Origin: Rotaria macrura
Lineage: Eukaryota; Rotifera; Eurotatoria; Philodinida; Philodinidae
Reading direction: 5' to 3'
DNA: 64,000 nucleotides
Assembly: GCA_900239685.1 (NCBI GenBank)
Contig: OENT01000843.1
Location: 1-64,000, forward strand
Numbering within the stretch: position 1 is the first letter of the stretch; each line of letters opens with the position of its first letter. Below are positions 37,348 through 52,158 of this stretch, piece after piece. Under the pieces are notes generated by a model, which was not told the DNA's origin, made no database searches, and saw only the letters and a program-made list of their open reading frames with translations. The position numbers and the translations under genes are program-made.

Positions 37348-40300
37348 CACTTTTCTCTTTAGGCTACGGTAGAATATATATGGTGAAACTTGCTCCTTCG
37401 TCCTACGCGAATGGTTAACTTTTTCTTCATTCCTTTCGCCGTTTTCTTTTTCTTTTTCTTTCTTTCTTTCTTTCTTTTGAGTCAACAACATCTTTGCACG
37501 AAAGACTTGATATCGATGCTCCCGTCAATCTTTTACATTTTTCTACATCGTCTCTAGAGCGTCATCCGAGTGCATGCTTTCGTCACTATTTCTTCTTTCA
37601 CGTATTTAGTAAAAGTAAATACTTATACGCGAGGTCGTCAAACAAAAAGAAATGACTCATCCAGTATTATCATGGAGTATGTATCTCGTAGACGTCATAT
37701 TTACTATGTAATGATTTAAAAAATGCGTATTTGTTTTGGCAGAAACAGAATAAAACTAAAACTGATTTTGATAAAAAATATTATCCAGCGTTTCATTCTA
37801 ATCTAAATTAATAACCCATTTATGAATCATATTCAAACAACTCTCAAGCTAAATGGTTTAAATATTGAAAACTAAAGACTTTCATTCAAAATCACTGAAA
37901 ATATTATTGAAATTTTAAATCTGAAACATAAGAATTATGTTGACAAATTGAAATATTCCTTCATAATTTTAAAATTTGTGAAGAAGAGAACAATAGAGTC
38001 GTGAACAATTTGCTCACTTCGTTTGTTAAAACGACAAATCAGTTGGCAATCATCCAAAAATTTTACGTTCAGCCGTGACTACAAGAGATTTGCAGTTGTC
38101 TAATACAGACCTTTTCTTTTCTTTCAACTGTAACTAGAACGTTTTTATTTCATGAAGTTGTAACATATTCAATCCGTCACAGAACGATATTGATTAAATT
38201 ATCAAGAGTACTATAGCTGTCTAGCAATACGCATGATATTATTGGCATTGCTACTTTGGTCAATGATCTGATTATGTTATAGAAATCTAAAGAAATCGTG
38301 GTTTTTCTATTTTTACTATTAATCGTGTATGTGTCATGTTTCAATATGCATAAAACAGTGATTCGATTGATTTATGATTGAATCTAATTAGTATAAAATA
38401 ACCGATAAAGATGTGTTAGGTAACAAACATCTGATAGATGCTTTGATATGAATTATTATGTATTGTAAATCAATGCAATGAAAAACCAAGCCATTGAATA
38501 CTTACGGTGATATGGTGATTTTAAATTAAAAGCTTAGAGATATACTCTACAACGAGAAGATACCAAAAGAATTCACTGTGAATATTCGTCAATATACTTG
38601 CCGTTGCTTACATAAGTGAGATCAAATGTGAGCATGTTGTTTGTTATATAAATGAAAGTATTGTTGAAATGTCTTGACAAACAGAACAGACTACTGAAGT
38701 TGTGCGAATGAATGAAATTCGTACATTTGCAGTAAGTGTCTTTGAAGTGAACGCTCTTCTAGTAGATATGAATCGGAACTACTCCATCGCCACTATTTGT
38801 TCATGTTAAACGTGAAATTTTACATTAGGGGTAACATTATGGAATTTTATTTTTTACGTGGTAATAAGAAGTAAATTTATCAGTTGTTAGAACAGCTCCA
38901 TTGAGATTAACAGAAGATTTAAATTCAAACTGATTCAATTCTTGTTTTTCTCCTTAAAAAGAATGCGTACATGAAGGTTACATAAATGAATGAATTCATT
39001 GTCAACTCATCTTTATCTGAATGTTTCAATGATATATACAACAGATGATATTCATTTGATTCATCAACTTAAATTGAATTGAATTTCAAATTTTCAACTC
39101 CATGGATCGTAGTTTTCATTTATTCTACTGAGAATACTAACGAGAGAAAGTCTCCAACTGTTGAGCCGAGATGTCAGATAAAAACTCCGTGACTTCTCTA
39201 TAGCGACTACTCCAAATGTCAAGTATGAAATAATTATCGACTGAGACTGATTCTATGAATAATTTTAGTCAAAACACTTTTTCACGATTTGATGCATCTG
39301 TACAGCTGCATACTACTTGTTTCTAAAATGATTGTCTGATGACGGATACGTCAAAGATGTATATGAAGTGCTAGTCTTTTCCACTAGAGTTATAGTATGA
39401 CATCACTCTATATACGTATACACAGATATAACCTTTTAGTGCGATATACAAAAGGATTAGTTTCAATGTTTATGACCTTCGATCAAAAAACGATTGAAAC
39501 AAAGTACTCGATTATTATAAGTAGAGGAAATGAGACAATAGAGTCACTACATGTTGACACAGAACAAAAATGATCATCAAAATAAAAACAAACTTGCTTA
39601 TATTCTCAAAATTGCTAGGATATTTCGATAACTAAACTGTTAGAAACCAAGAATAGTACACTAAAAACCAAGAAAAAAAGCCGCATACACATGAATGGAT
39701 ATAAATAGAAGTCAAAAGAAATAAATGGAATACACATATAGAATGATGTCGTAATACAAAGGTAGTAGTCAAGAGATTTGTACTCCATGTACATCTTTGT
39801 TGTGTCCGTCAACAGACAATCGTCTTAGAAACAAGTAGTATGCAACTGCACTGATGCATCAAATAGTAAAAAGATGTTTTGCCTAAAATCGGTCGATAAT
39901 TATTGGGGTAATTGTTGTAGTAAAACCACAATGTTTCAGCTGAAATTACGGGTCCACGTTTGGTGACCTTCGCTAGTCAGAGTTCGATATCGTGAAGCAA
40001 TGATGAGAGCATTTTTTGAGTGAAGATCAAATATCCTTTATAATATCGTTCATATTGCATAACTATCAGTGTCATCGAAATTCACTAGAGTTGATTTAGC
40101 TAAATATCTTAAGCATTGTTAAGTCTCGAAAATATTTGAGTGGTTTTGTTGAAACAGATAAAGAATAAATTCTTGAATGTGATATTTCTATGATCGATTA
40201 TTTTTAAATAGAAATATGAATCTTTCTGGATCGAATTAAAATTCCACCTTAACTACATCTGTACATACTGAGGAAATTTATTCAGCGAAGGTATACTATG

Positions 40301-42572
40301 CTTTTGTGGCAAGTCAGTGATGTATGAAATTTTTAATTGATGTTGACAAGAAGACTTGTCAATATCAGTTAAATTATCTTGTACATGACATTCGCAATAT
40401 GACGATCATAATAGAGGGTTCAAAGTCTAAAACATAGCAAATTAATGTGTAAGATCGGGTTTATACCTTACGAACTTTGGTTAATTAATTCGAAAGTTTA
40501 CGAAATGTTCGTATAGTTTCGAAGAAAATACGGATTGAAAATGTACATGTCAGAATATTGCCCATTTGACCGGCTCACAGTCTCGGATTCTAGTGACCAT
40601 TGAAAAAATAGACATCGAGCATTCATGGATACATTTTCTCATCCAACATCTAAAGAAGTATAAGTGTGGGGTGCAATTGCAAGTTATTGATCCTATTTTT
40701 CTGATTCAGTATATCTAATAGCTGAAGTGTCAATTGCAATGAGCTAGATTTTAGAATTGAATGGAATTCACTAAAAATTTGATACTAAATGTTAAAGTAA
40801 TGCGAGTTGTCAATGAAAAGCAAAAATTCAATCTCAGACTTTAAGGAAATTTTTCTTTTACTCTTCACCATAGTTTAGTGTAATCGCGAAATGCAAATCT
40901 GCATAGTTTCTACCCGCAGCACCGCTGACTCATTGAAAAGCGACAATAATCATTGTCCAAAATTTTATTTACTTCTTTTAGTCGCAAATATTCAATTCAA
41001 AATTTTGGAAAATCTGACTTTGGATTCTCCAACCTGTTTGGCCTTTGGTGTACCTTTATAGATGACCTATGCAATTTCTACCAATAATCTTTGATCTTCC
41101 ACAAACAGATAGACAGACAGACTCATTTGATTTCATATGACCCATTGCTCACTCGTGGAAACAACAACTTTATTACCACAAGTCTCATAGTTGTCACGAA
41201 GACTACTTATACATTTCTACTAATGTTTCTTCGTTGATTAACAAAGAGTAAAATACACTAAATAAGATTCTTCAATTTATCGATCGATACATGAAATACT
41301 CTAAAATAGATCCGTCAAAAAACTGTCATAAGAAAAAACAATTCAAAATGTTACGTAATCCCTCGATATCATGATAATCTAAAATATCTGATTTTTTATT
41401 ATTATTATAAAAGTTATTTTATTTTTTTGATTCTTTCGTTTTTGCTCAGATTGATAGCATTCATTTAAAAAGAATTGAGCAAAAATAAGTGTAGTTCTCT
41501 TAAATTACTAGTCACAATAATGCCAACGCGTTCCCATGAATGAATTCGAAATAATTTTCAGAGGAAGTTCTTTTATGATGAGCTTCAGCTATGAAAGAAA
41601 TTTTTTCTAAATTTGACTCAAAATAATAATTATGTTTGATAAAAAATATCTAGTATGAGATTTATAAGATTCAGTGTAGATGACTAAAATTCCACTCACA
41701 CCCATACCCAAAATGCTTGATCAATCAATTTTATAATAATGCTGTAGACGCGAACAAATTCTTTGTTCAAATACGAAGCGCCCTTTTTTCTGTTGTAGAG
41801 AGTTGACTAATGAATGAATATTTATGCCACTACATGTCAACTTTTATAGATAGCAAAGTTCAATGATTGAGCAAAGTAGAATTGTTATTGACTAGATCAG
41901 ATCGTGACATATGGTTTTAACAGTAGGAAAACAATGTTATAAATAAATAGGATTAATATTGTGCCTTTTGTAAACTAGTAAAATTACTCAGTCATATTAA
42001 TTTAATCATGTTATCTGTAAGTACAAGAGACTATGTGAATCAGTGTGAATGAGCTTGATTCAAAGTTTCAGATGCTACATCAACCTTATTGTAACTGACT
42101 ACTATACCTTTTTAAAGATTTGTCGATGAGCATACAAGTAGAAAACATCTTTGCCATTGATACGTAGTTGCTTACGCATCGTTAATTGAAGTTTGTACTG
42201 ATGATTAAAATCATTCTATTTCATACTTGAAATTCATTTCAATGTTTTGTTAACCAATGATCAAGGTAAATATAGAAGAGTGATGCATAGTATACAACAC
42301 ATATACACTGGGAGAACAATTCATGGTCATAAAAACTGTATTTCTACTTAACTACAGGGATGTAACTATTGATTACATGTTGTCGATAATCACAAAAGAA
42401 TCAGAAACAAGAATTGAAGAACTAAATACTATTCTTTTAACAGTGAAAATCTATTTAAAGGATGGGTTTATATATTTCACTATGATCTAAAGCACAATAG
42501 TCACTAAGATTTTTTGCAAAGTTGTTTCATAAAAACTTGTGTTTTCTTATCCAATCATCTTAAACTAATGAT
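37348..42572. other. Long AT-rich non-coding region
   Basis: About 5.2 kb without a supported gene. A (TTTC)n tract lies at about 37451-37477. Remaining open frames are short and featureless. Confidence 0.5.
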
Positions 42573-42578
42573 TTTATT
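42573..42578 (-). terminator. Poly(A) signal for VWA8
   Basis: AATAAA on the minus strand only 8 nt after the stop codon, implying a very short 3' untranslated region. Confidence 0.5.
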
Positions 42579-42585
42579 GAATAAA

Positions 42586-45500
42586 TTAATGTAAAACATC
42601 AGAAGTAAATATAGTCTTTAATACTTTTGGTATTTGACTTGTTTCCAAACAAACAAAACCTTTACCCGATGGTAAATTCTGTTGTAATTGTATGGCCTGT
42701 GGTCCTAAGGAGCCAATAAACATAGCAAAACATTGAACATTTTCATTTGATTGTAACATTTTTCCAAAGATCTGTGGTGATAAACCATACCGATCAAAAT
42801 TGGCATCGGATATGACAATAACAAAGCGTTCATCAACTGTATCATCAGGCTCAGCTTGTAATTCGTCGATGGCTGATTTTAAAGCTGGAAATGTATTATC
42901 ACCTGAATTGCAAAACATTGTATGTGAATACATAACTTTCAATAATTTCAAACGATCTTTATTATTTTTCGGTGGTTGATTTTTTCGTACGAGTTCAATG
43001 GCATATTCATCACCTGAATGACCAACAATATCATAAACAAATTTATGTTCGAAACCAGATAAGGATTCGAGAAACATCAAAACACATTCACATTGTCGTT
43101 CCAAACGATTATCGACACCATTGAAACGATACATCGATGCAGATAGATCGACAACTAAACGAAGACGTTTAGCTTTTGTTTGAGGACTACCAGGTTCAGG
43201 TGGAACATCGGCACGATATTTATAAATGGATTTTTCACCAATGATTCCTTCAATTAATTTTCTTTCATCCCAATCACCTGTTGTACGATGACGCTAGACG
43301 ACAAAATAAAAAGAATGCATGAATCTATTGAAACAAAAGAAAGCTGTAAAAAATCATCTAGAAATATCTTACCACCCATTGACGATCATGAGATTTTGCT
43401 TCTAACGATTCAATAATCGAACGAAGCATTTTAATTTCACTTGCAATTTTATTCAAGTATTTTTCGTAAACTCCATGTTCATATTCGGACATTTCAATTT
43501 CTTTCAGACGTTCTTTAAACACTTTTTGACCTAGTTCTCTTGCTGCTTTTCGAATATGTTCAGGTACTGCTGCTTTGACGTCATCAGGAATTTGATAAAC
43601 TTGATGACCACTATCCAAACGATACGGTCCTCCGATACCTCCAAGACCTAGACAAGGAACGAAACTGACGATACAGAAGCAGAACGAACACACAAAAATC
43701 ATTTGAACCCTACCTGCAGTATCTCGACCACCACTTCCACCAGCCCATTGATTACCTCCTACATGCGGTTTATTTTCTGGATCAACTTTTCCATGTTTAG
43801 GTTCACTAAGATCAGTTTTTCCACCTTTTAAATATTCAATATCAAGACTATGTTGTCCCGATTGACTTGCATGTTTACTCCAAGCATCTAATGCTATTTG
43901 TAGATGACTTGGTATAATTTCCCAATGATGAATATTTGCATAGGCATCGACAGTAACTAAAGAACCATCATGACATTGACTAGCAAGAATACCAGAACCA
44001 GATTTAATAAGCATGTGCCATTCATGTTGAGAAACAGACGAACGAGAAGTTGATTGTTGCGAACGTCGAATTGGGATATAAGTTATGACATGATTTTTCA
44101 AGTCGATTAATTCAATATAGGTTAGAATTGATGCATCAGAAGTTTGATCTTTTACTCTAAATGAAAATGAAAATCAATTTGTCATTAGAAACAGAATCAA
44201 GTTGATATACTTGAATTTTTCATCGATTTCATCTTTTGCATAGAGTGAAGCAATCAACGAATGTTGTTTATTGATAAATGTTTGTAACCGTCGTTTTTCA
44301 TACATTTCATACATTGGTACATCACCGGATGATATCGATTTCGTTCTTCGAAATCTTTCAACAATAAGATTATTATTTGTATTTGAAATTATTTTTGCTA
44401 AATAATCGTTTGAATTTGAAAACCACAATGAATTATCATTGAAAAAGCCACCACTAGTCGCCAAACCCATTGTATCAAGATTGTGTTGAACGATGGACAT
44501 GTACGGATGTTGTTCGTTATTGATATTGAAAAGATAAGAAGATGAAGATGGTTGAACATTATCAATCAATATCCATTGATCACCAAAAGGAATAGAATGA
44601 CGAATAGAAAATGGAAGTTTAATTTGTTGTGAGATATTTTTTATAAAATCTGTAATATGAATATAATTTTGATTGAGAACATATTGAAGAAGTTGACCAT
44701 TCGTTGGATTGTATATGGATTGTGCTGTTGATGTGCTTCGTTGAGAAAGCATTTCATTAAATTTTCGACTAATGGATTTTGTCAACGGAGACGATGATAA
44801 CATAGAGGATTGTATCAATGAATTTCGACCATCGTCTAAACTAACTAATGCCCATGTTTGACCAGTTAATTCACCTACAATGACTTGCTTTTCATTGCCC
44901 GGTATTATATTTAACTAAAGTATTAAAATTTATAAATTGAGAAACTCTACTCTCGTATTCGTTCATGTACATACTTGATAATTCGGTGTGTTAAAACGAT
45001 TTGTAGTTCTATCAAATGTCGAACTTAAATCAATTTTCTTGGCTTGATTTTCACCTAATTTAAACATCCACAATGACAATGGATTACCAGTTAATACAAG
45101 TACAGATTTATTTTCATGTATCACATTAAGATCATGTACATATGTTGTTTCATCTAGTGGTAATCGATATTTATAGACTAGTTCAGAAAAATCTTGTGTT
45201 CTTGAATTAGTACGATTAATTGATTCGATTCGTCTTATCGATGGTTTATTTGATTGTTCACCTAGAATGATTGATGACGAATTTTCAATGATGGTACCAT
45301 CGATTGTCGTTATTTTCCATGTTTCTTGTTTTGAATTCAGTTTTAATGGATGACTTCGAGCTAAGTTTACTGTTCGGCTGTCAATATGAAATGGTATTCC
45401 ATGACGATGAAGAATTGATCGTAAACGATCAAGAACATCTGTATTATAATTATCAAGATCGAATACATTACGAACAACATCGGCTATTGAATCATTTGGA

Positions 45501-48500
45501 AACATATTTAAATGTTTAACAATGGATACAAGTTCACGTAAACTATATGGATATGATATAATGCCATCGATTGATAATTGACGTAATTCAGTAAATACGT
45601 CAACTAATTGTTCGAGTTTTTTACGATCAATATTTGGACCAAAATTTTGCAAAAGAATAATTTCACTTTCACGAGGAGGATTAAGAATGGGAAATGTTGA
45701 AAAATGATCACCTAAACTTAAGAAAAAGCTAAACAAAAACAATTTCTATTCAATAAACCAAGAAGAGAGAAACATAAATAAATTAGTGATGAACTCACTC
45801 ATTGCCAAGAAATGGAAAACCAGGTCTATTAGCAAGAACAATCATTCGAAAGTTAGGATGTGTTCGAATAATCATATTTGATGGTATGGTTGTTATTTTT
45901 CCTGTTTCTTTTGGATAAACATGTCGTCCATCACTTAAAAACATTGAACCACTTTCAATCAATGATTTTAAAATACCCGTCACATTCGTTGGTGCTTTAT
46001 CTGCTTCATCAATAACTGCAACCGAACCTTCTTTTATTGCTTTGATCAATGGACTATCTTCATAGACAATACGACCATCGACTATATTTGCTTGAATTGT
46101 TAAACTTTGAACAGTTGTATCACCTGAATGGAAAAAATGACTTTTAACTTATTTCAAATTGATTGCTTCTCTAATTGTTTACAACATACGATGAAGTTGA
46201 ATATATTCACGAGGTAATTTTAATGTTTGAAGATAATGATCAACAATACGATTTTTTGCTACTCTATATATACATATATATATATGATATGAAGCAACTC
46301 ATTTTTCAATGAAAAACACAATCGAATTCAATCCTATTTACCCTTGCGGTCCAATCAATAGTAAATGTTCACCGAGTAAAAATGATTCATGCATTTGTTG
46401 AATTATTTCACTATGAATTGGATTTTCGTAAAAAATCGTAAACGGAACTTTGGCTGCATGTTCATAGGATGATTTTAATGTATCATTACTATTCATTGTT
46501 GATTGCTTCCAATTGATATTTGATGATATTGTTTGATCATTGATTTTGAGACCAGATTTATTTAATGCTTCATAGAACGCATCTTGAACAAGTCTTGGAA
46601 GAAACGGTGCTGATGTTTGTCGTATTAATTGTTCACGTAAATGAATCGAATAATCAGATGTATTTTGTTTTAAATGTTTTGCAATACGTAAAACATTACG
46701 TGTTGACAATGATTTAGCTACTGTTTTCAATTGTGTTTCTGATGAATTTCTTAGTTCATGAACAAATTTCAGAAGATGTTCAATGGCAGGTAGAGACTTA
46801 TGTGGTGACGATAAATATGAATAAACAATTTGACTTTCTTCGTTTAAATTTAATGAACGCATTTGATGATATAAAAATAGATTCAAAGTTTCAGCATTTA
46901 ACCAATTTTGTTCACTTGAAGATTTGGCGGGAGAACCTTCACTAGATCCAATATTACTACCAAGTGGTGGTTGAGCAAGTGCAATTATACGAAATGATGG
47001 ATGAATTCGATGTATATTTTTTGATGGATTTTCGAGATGATCGTATCGATCATGACTAAAAACCAAAAGAAAAAGACATCGACAACAAAAATCATCATTT
47101 TTGTTAATTAGTTACCGAAGAAGACGAGTTCCATCGGGTAGAAAAAGTTCACGATCTTGAATAAGTCTTTGTAATGAAACTAATGTATCATTATTCAAAC
47201 GATGTATACCGTCGAGTACAAGTAATCGACCATGAAGAGCTGCTTGAACTAAAGGTGTATTTTGCCATAATGTATCACCATGTTCGTTGGTGATGCGTTG
47301 TTGTAGTAATTCACGTGCAGATAAATCTTTATAGAGTACGAAATATTCAATGGGATAATTGAGTAACGAAGCAAATTGATCGATAATTAAACTTTTTCCA
47401 CAACCTTTCGGACCAACTAAACATATGTCTCCGATAGCATGACTTAACATTAAATCAGCAAGAAGTTGATCATGATACGATGTACTAATGAATGTTGGTG
47501 GTGTAATTGAAAATGATGTATCATGAGCTGGCACCTAAACATGAGAAGTTATTCATAAATTTTCAATAGAGTCAATCAATATTTCTATTGAACTCAAATA
47601 CAATACCGTTATTTTATATTGTTTTCCGTTTATTTCATAATCGACGATGGCTTTTGTTTCTTGACGATTAATATGACGAATTTTCTTTGTAGAATTTTCT
47701 AGCTGTTCGGGAATACTTAATTTTTTTAACATATGTTGAATAGCTTTCTTTGATTCTTTTGAACTTTTGTAAAGAATTTCATACGGATATATACGATGAA
47801 GACTATCGGCAAGATTCATATTTGGAATTAATTCAGTTAAACGAACAGAAAAATCAAGTCGATCGAAAGGAAAATGAACTAGTTTAAGAGTTTCTAAATC
47901 TGAAGCATTGATTAAGGATGCTAGAGAAAGTAATTGTTCAATCAAGTGATTATCAACGTTTGGATGAAGTGATGTAAGAAGATTTTTATGTTCAGTATAT
48001 GTAAATGGAACATTTCCAATATCGCGTAACTATACAAACAAACACAGTATATTAATATGTATATATATTTAAATATCATGAATTCAAAATCAGTTTACTT
48101 GAAATCTAGATCGTAGGGGTGGATCAAGACTATGTCCTTTGTAATCTGGCAATGGTGGTAATGTTAAAGCAATAACACGAAAGTCTTCATGAACACGAAT
48201 AAAATTCAATTGTTCAAGTTGTTCTTTCGTATAAAATTTTAGTAATTCATCATAACGTTGTGTTGATACAAGAAATTGTCCATTGTCTAAATTCATTTCA
48301 CGATTTTCAAGTAAATTGTTCAATATAGGTAAAACATTTCGTTCTGTTTTTTCTAAACCATCTAAAACAAGTGTATGGCCATGTATCGCCGCATTCACAG
48401 CTGCTTGATTTATAAATAATGCCGTTTTATTTTGAATTTCTCGTCGTTGTTTTATATCGGAATCTGTTGTATCGCGAGTTAGTTGTAAATATTGATATGG

Positions 48501-48794
48501 CTTACGAGTCAATTCAAGATAAGCAAGAATAAGACGACGACGAGCTGGACCAGGTGGACCAACGAATAGAGCATCCTGTCCAAGTTTATCTTTTTTCATT
48601 AACCATTCAAGATGACGAATAAATGATGGTGGAAAAAAATTTTTTTCGTAGTAAAATATTGGAATCAACGATTCATTATTATTCTTTGGCAAACTCACTG
48701 GACGTGTGACAGATCCAATTCGAAGAACATCGGTAGTTACCGTTCGAATGCACAACGGACGTAGACATGCCAAATTTTTTGAAATAACAAACAT
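42586..48794 (-). CDS. VWA8: von Willebrand factor A domain-containing protein 8 (mitochondrial AAA+ ATPase)
   Basis: Eleven exons: 48099-48794, 47607-48029, 47116-47534, 46342-47055, 46190-46263, 45799-46123, 44975-45716, 44211-44914, 43714-44156, 43373-43647, 42586-43293. All phases agree and give 1,840 residues (human VWA8 is about 1,900). The N-terminus is basic and lacks acids for about 20 residues, as for mitochondrial import. The first AAA module has a degenerate P-loop (GPPGPARRR, no Lys-Ser/Thr) and DTTDSDIKQRREI; the second has a good Walker A (GPKGCGKS) with LLVLDGIHRL; the third has GPQGVAKNR and Walker B VAVIDEADKAP. A long variable middle follows, then GIGGPYRLDSGH, ARELGQKVFKERLKEIEMSEY, and a C-terminal VWA domain with a MIDAS motif DLSASMYRFNG and YDIVGHSGD. 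It acts as an ATPase inside mitochondria; its partners are unclear. Confidence 0.97.
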
Positions 48795-48848
48795 CGAACT
48801 TACCTTTCTTAAATAGAAAAAATATAAATCATAAAGAGTTCTTAACAA

Positions 48849-49310
48849 CTACAATCATCATCGAATGAAAGTTCCTACTTCTTGTTTTCAAATACAAGCA
48901 AGACAAAAGGATCTATGTGTTTTTACTTCTATCTCAGATTTTGTTTTTCAAATTTTCGATATCGTAAAAAATAGACAATTCATTAATTAAATTCTTCTTC
49001 GGTCAATATATTTCTATATTTTTAACTGCTTGATCATATTGTGAAATCTTACAATCTATTGATCATCAAAAGAAAATGTATAAGTCTGTCCGTTTGTTTT
49101 CAATTCAAAGAAAAACCACTGTCTACAAAAAAAAAATTGTTGATGTTGACATTACAGACCGACAAACCGGAGTGAAAGAGTTCGGAGAAGGAAGAGAGAT
49201 AATAGAACTAGAAACTAGATAAATCACACGCGAATGAGAAAAATTACGCTAGAGACAATAACCAAATACGCATTACACATATGAAAAAGAAAAACATAGA
49301 ATGCGCATCG
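48849..49310. other. Spacer between VWA8 and ATP synthase c genes
   Basis: Upstream of VWA8 on the minus strand, so it carries the VWA8 promoter and the 3' region of the next gene. No distinct element was recognised. Confidence 0.45.
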
Positions 49311-49316
49311 TTTATT
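49311..49316 (-). terminator. Poly(A) signal for ATP synthase c gene
   Basis: AATAAA on the minus strand 53 nt after the stop codon. Confidence 0.5.
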
Positions 49317-49368
49317 TTAAAAAGAAATTGTTAGAATTCACGTGCTTTTTTCTTGATATTCAGTTGTT

Positions 49369-49909
49369 TTAGAAAGCAAATAATAGCCTGAAATAAATAA
49401 ATAAATAAACTATGTGAGAAGAAACAAAATTCATCTGTAAATATATATATATAATTACATAAAAGCCATCATCAGACAAAAAAGTCCCATAGCTTCGGAA
49501 AGAGCAAACCCAAGAATGGCATATGAAAAGAGTTGTTGTTTTAAACTTGGATTACGTGCATAGGCAACTACCAAGGAACCAAATACTGTTCCAATTCCTA
49601 AGTTATATAACAAAACAAACAATAGTTTCCTATATAAGAAAGAAACAGAATGTAAGTCGGAAGCTAACCTGCACCAGCACCAGCAACACCAACAGTAGCT
49701 GCACCAGCTCCAATATATTTAGCAGCTGAATCGATATCACGACGAATTGCCGATGTTGCAATCATACGTTGTGATGGGACCGTTAATGAACTAGCCATAC
49801 TTAAAATTGGTAATTGTTGTTGAAATATAATTTGTCGGTTAGCCAATATCTGTCCAAGACGGCATAGAGCCGATGGTGATGAAAGAGTAAGACGTGTGAA
49901 AGATGACAT
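49369..49909 (-). CDS. ATP5MC: ATP synthase F0 subunit c (proteolipid), mitochondrial precursor
   Basis: Exons 49669-49909, 49459-49597 and 49369-49387 join to 132 residues. The first 57 residues are a basic presequence with RR at 56-57, followed by the mature two-helix hairpin that starts near [10 protein letters not shown]. Helix 1 is Gly/Ala-rich ([16 protein letters not shown]), the polar loop is YARNPS (R95, N96, P97) and the proton-carrying glutamate is E115 in [10 protein letters not shown]. The c-ring of complex V in the inner membrane turns with proton flow to drive ATP synthesis. The last exon is only 19 nt and supplies MLLFAF. If that intron were kept, translation would stop at once after MMAFM, so splicing decides the last five residues. 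Confidence 0.97.
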
Positions 49910-52158
49910 TTTTTATAATGGATGGATTGAAAACAAATGATAATCTATTATCAAAAATAATATATATATATATATATATAAATTATAAAAGATGTCTAAC
50001 AGTTAAATCAGTACACAAGACGTCTTTGCATTCTACGCCACCAACAGGATAGACGCACCGAAAGAAACAGAACTCAAGAGTAGATGTCACTATAACAAAA
50101 AGCAATAATTTCCTGAACATTTTCTGTTTCTTGAAAGTTAGCATTAAAATCATTATTTATTTATTTTTCATTAATAAAACTATGGCGATATTTTTCTGAA
50201 ATGAAGGTACACAAATAAAGTACGGATCATGAGATGTTTTATGATGGATCTGGCCGGTGTATTGCATTACATTGATTCTTGATATTTGTTTCTACTCGAT
50301 TTATCCTATAGATCGATGGCATATACTATCATTGTTCTTCGATTGTTCACATTATAGGCACAGATAGTTTGAACCTTAGTTTTCGTTATCACCGAACAAC
50401 GGTATAGGATTCTGTGCAAAGTAAATTAGGAGTAAAGCTTTGTGATGATGAATGAACACTATTCATTGATCTTTAAATATTACTCCAACAATAATGAAAT
50501 TCAATTGAAAGTTAGACATTGTAATATAGAGTATTTTGAAAATAAAATACGAATGTTTTTTCAAGGTTCAATTAATTTAGATTTGTTTTCGCTAATAAAT
50601 AAATGATAGTTGTTGCTTTTCATTTGTTTGCGTTTTTAAAAAGATACACAACATGTTAGTCAATCATACTGATAATAATGATATCAAATGTGCATGAATG
50701 AATAGTATCCCATAGGACGAAGTTGCAGTCTACGAAGTACTCTACATAATTAATTTCGTATTCATTAGAGAAAACGTTTGTATAACTTCTTCACAGAAAT
50801 TCTATCCATTGAAAACAACTGCGAAATACCCTATGTGTTTGTTCCGTGAGAAATGCGAGATTTTTAATAAGGTTGACTTCCTTATTTCTTTACAAATATG
50901 TCGACAAACTAGTCTTTAGACAAATAAAAAGCTACAAGATGAATTAGAACATTCCTCCTTCAGTGGCATTCAAGTACTGCATGGTAAAGTGCTAATCTCT
51001 GTTGTCTTGAAAAGCTAAGCTGAATTCTTTTGCTTAGGATCTTAATTTTATTGAATAATCCATTACTATTGCTCGAGTCTTATGTTGAATAAAAATCGGC
51101 AAGGTCATGAGTATCTATATTTACATAAATCTTATCTTTTCGATAAAGATTTTTCATTCAAGTTCCATGTCATTTCGTATTAAATGATTTAGTTTCAAGT
51201 ATTGTTTTTTTAGATCAGATAATTTTATTTTAACAATGATCCTTCATAATCAAAAGTTCTCTTTAAATAGTCGAATTGGCTTCATTATTTGATTATTATT
51301 TATTCTCAACTAGAAAAATAGACATGTTTGATGTATTCGAAATAGAACTGTTCCATAGAAAGAGTTGATATCAAGTGAGTATGCAACTAACAGACACTTT
51401 TTTCCATATACAAAAAAGAAGGTTTTTTATTACACGTCCGTTCTTCTTTTTTTTTATTTTTCTGTTTTTTATGCTCGCATCAAATAAAGATATTTGTCAA
51501 ACGAAGCTATAAGAACGAAGAAAAAAAAAGAAAAAATAATATTAAGACAAAAAAAAAATTTAACAACAAGAAACACATAATTGCATAGGTATTGTAGAAG
51601 AAGAATAATATTTTTTTGAGAAGACAGCAACAAGAATTTAATTATGTCAAAACGATTTATCATGGAACATAGCAAGAGAGCATATTTTCAAATAGTTCGT
51701 ATAGAAAACTAAAAGAAAAATTTTTTTTTCTTTGAAATCCTATGAATCCCGACAGATGGGTAATAGTTTTTACAAGTGTTTTATGACTTTATATTAAGCA
51801 GCTTCTATAATTTATTTTCTTTTTCGATAGTTCTGATTAGTTGATAAATCAAAGCTCAGTTATGTTTTTTTTCTCCTATGAGAATAGTTTCATGCGCCTA
51901 TGAAACTCATGTAATCATTGAATCTTTGACAGAACATATTTATAACTTCATATATTATTTATCTATAAGACATAACCAGAATAATTACGCGTGATTCTCA
52001 ACCACGAGATCGTTGCCGCTAATATTACTATTCTGTTTCCTATATCGATTTGATTAGACAAAGTAGCTTGTGATAATCAATACACAGATGTAGTCAAGAA
52101 ACTAGATTTCATTTTTTTTCCCTTATAGGTTAAACTTATCAGCGGATGTTAATACCTG
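49910..52158. other. AT-rich non-coding DNA
   Basis: Contains a (TA)n tract at about 49960-49981 just upstream of the ATP synthase c start codon. No gene was recognised in the remaining 2.2 kb. Confidence 0.5.
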
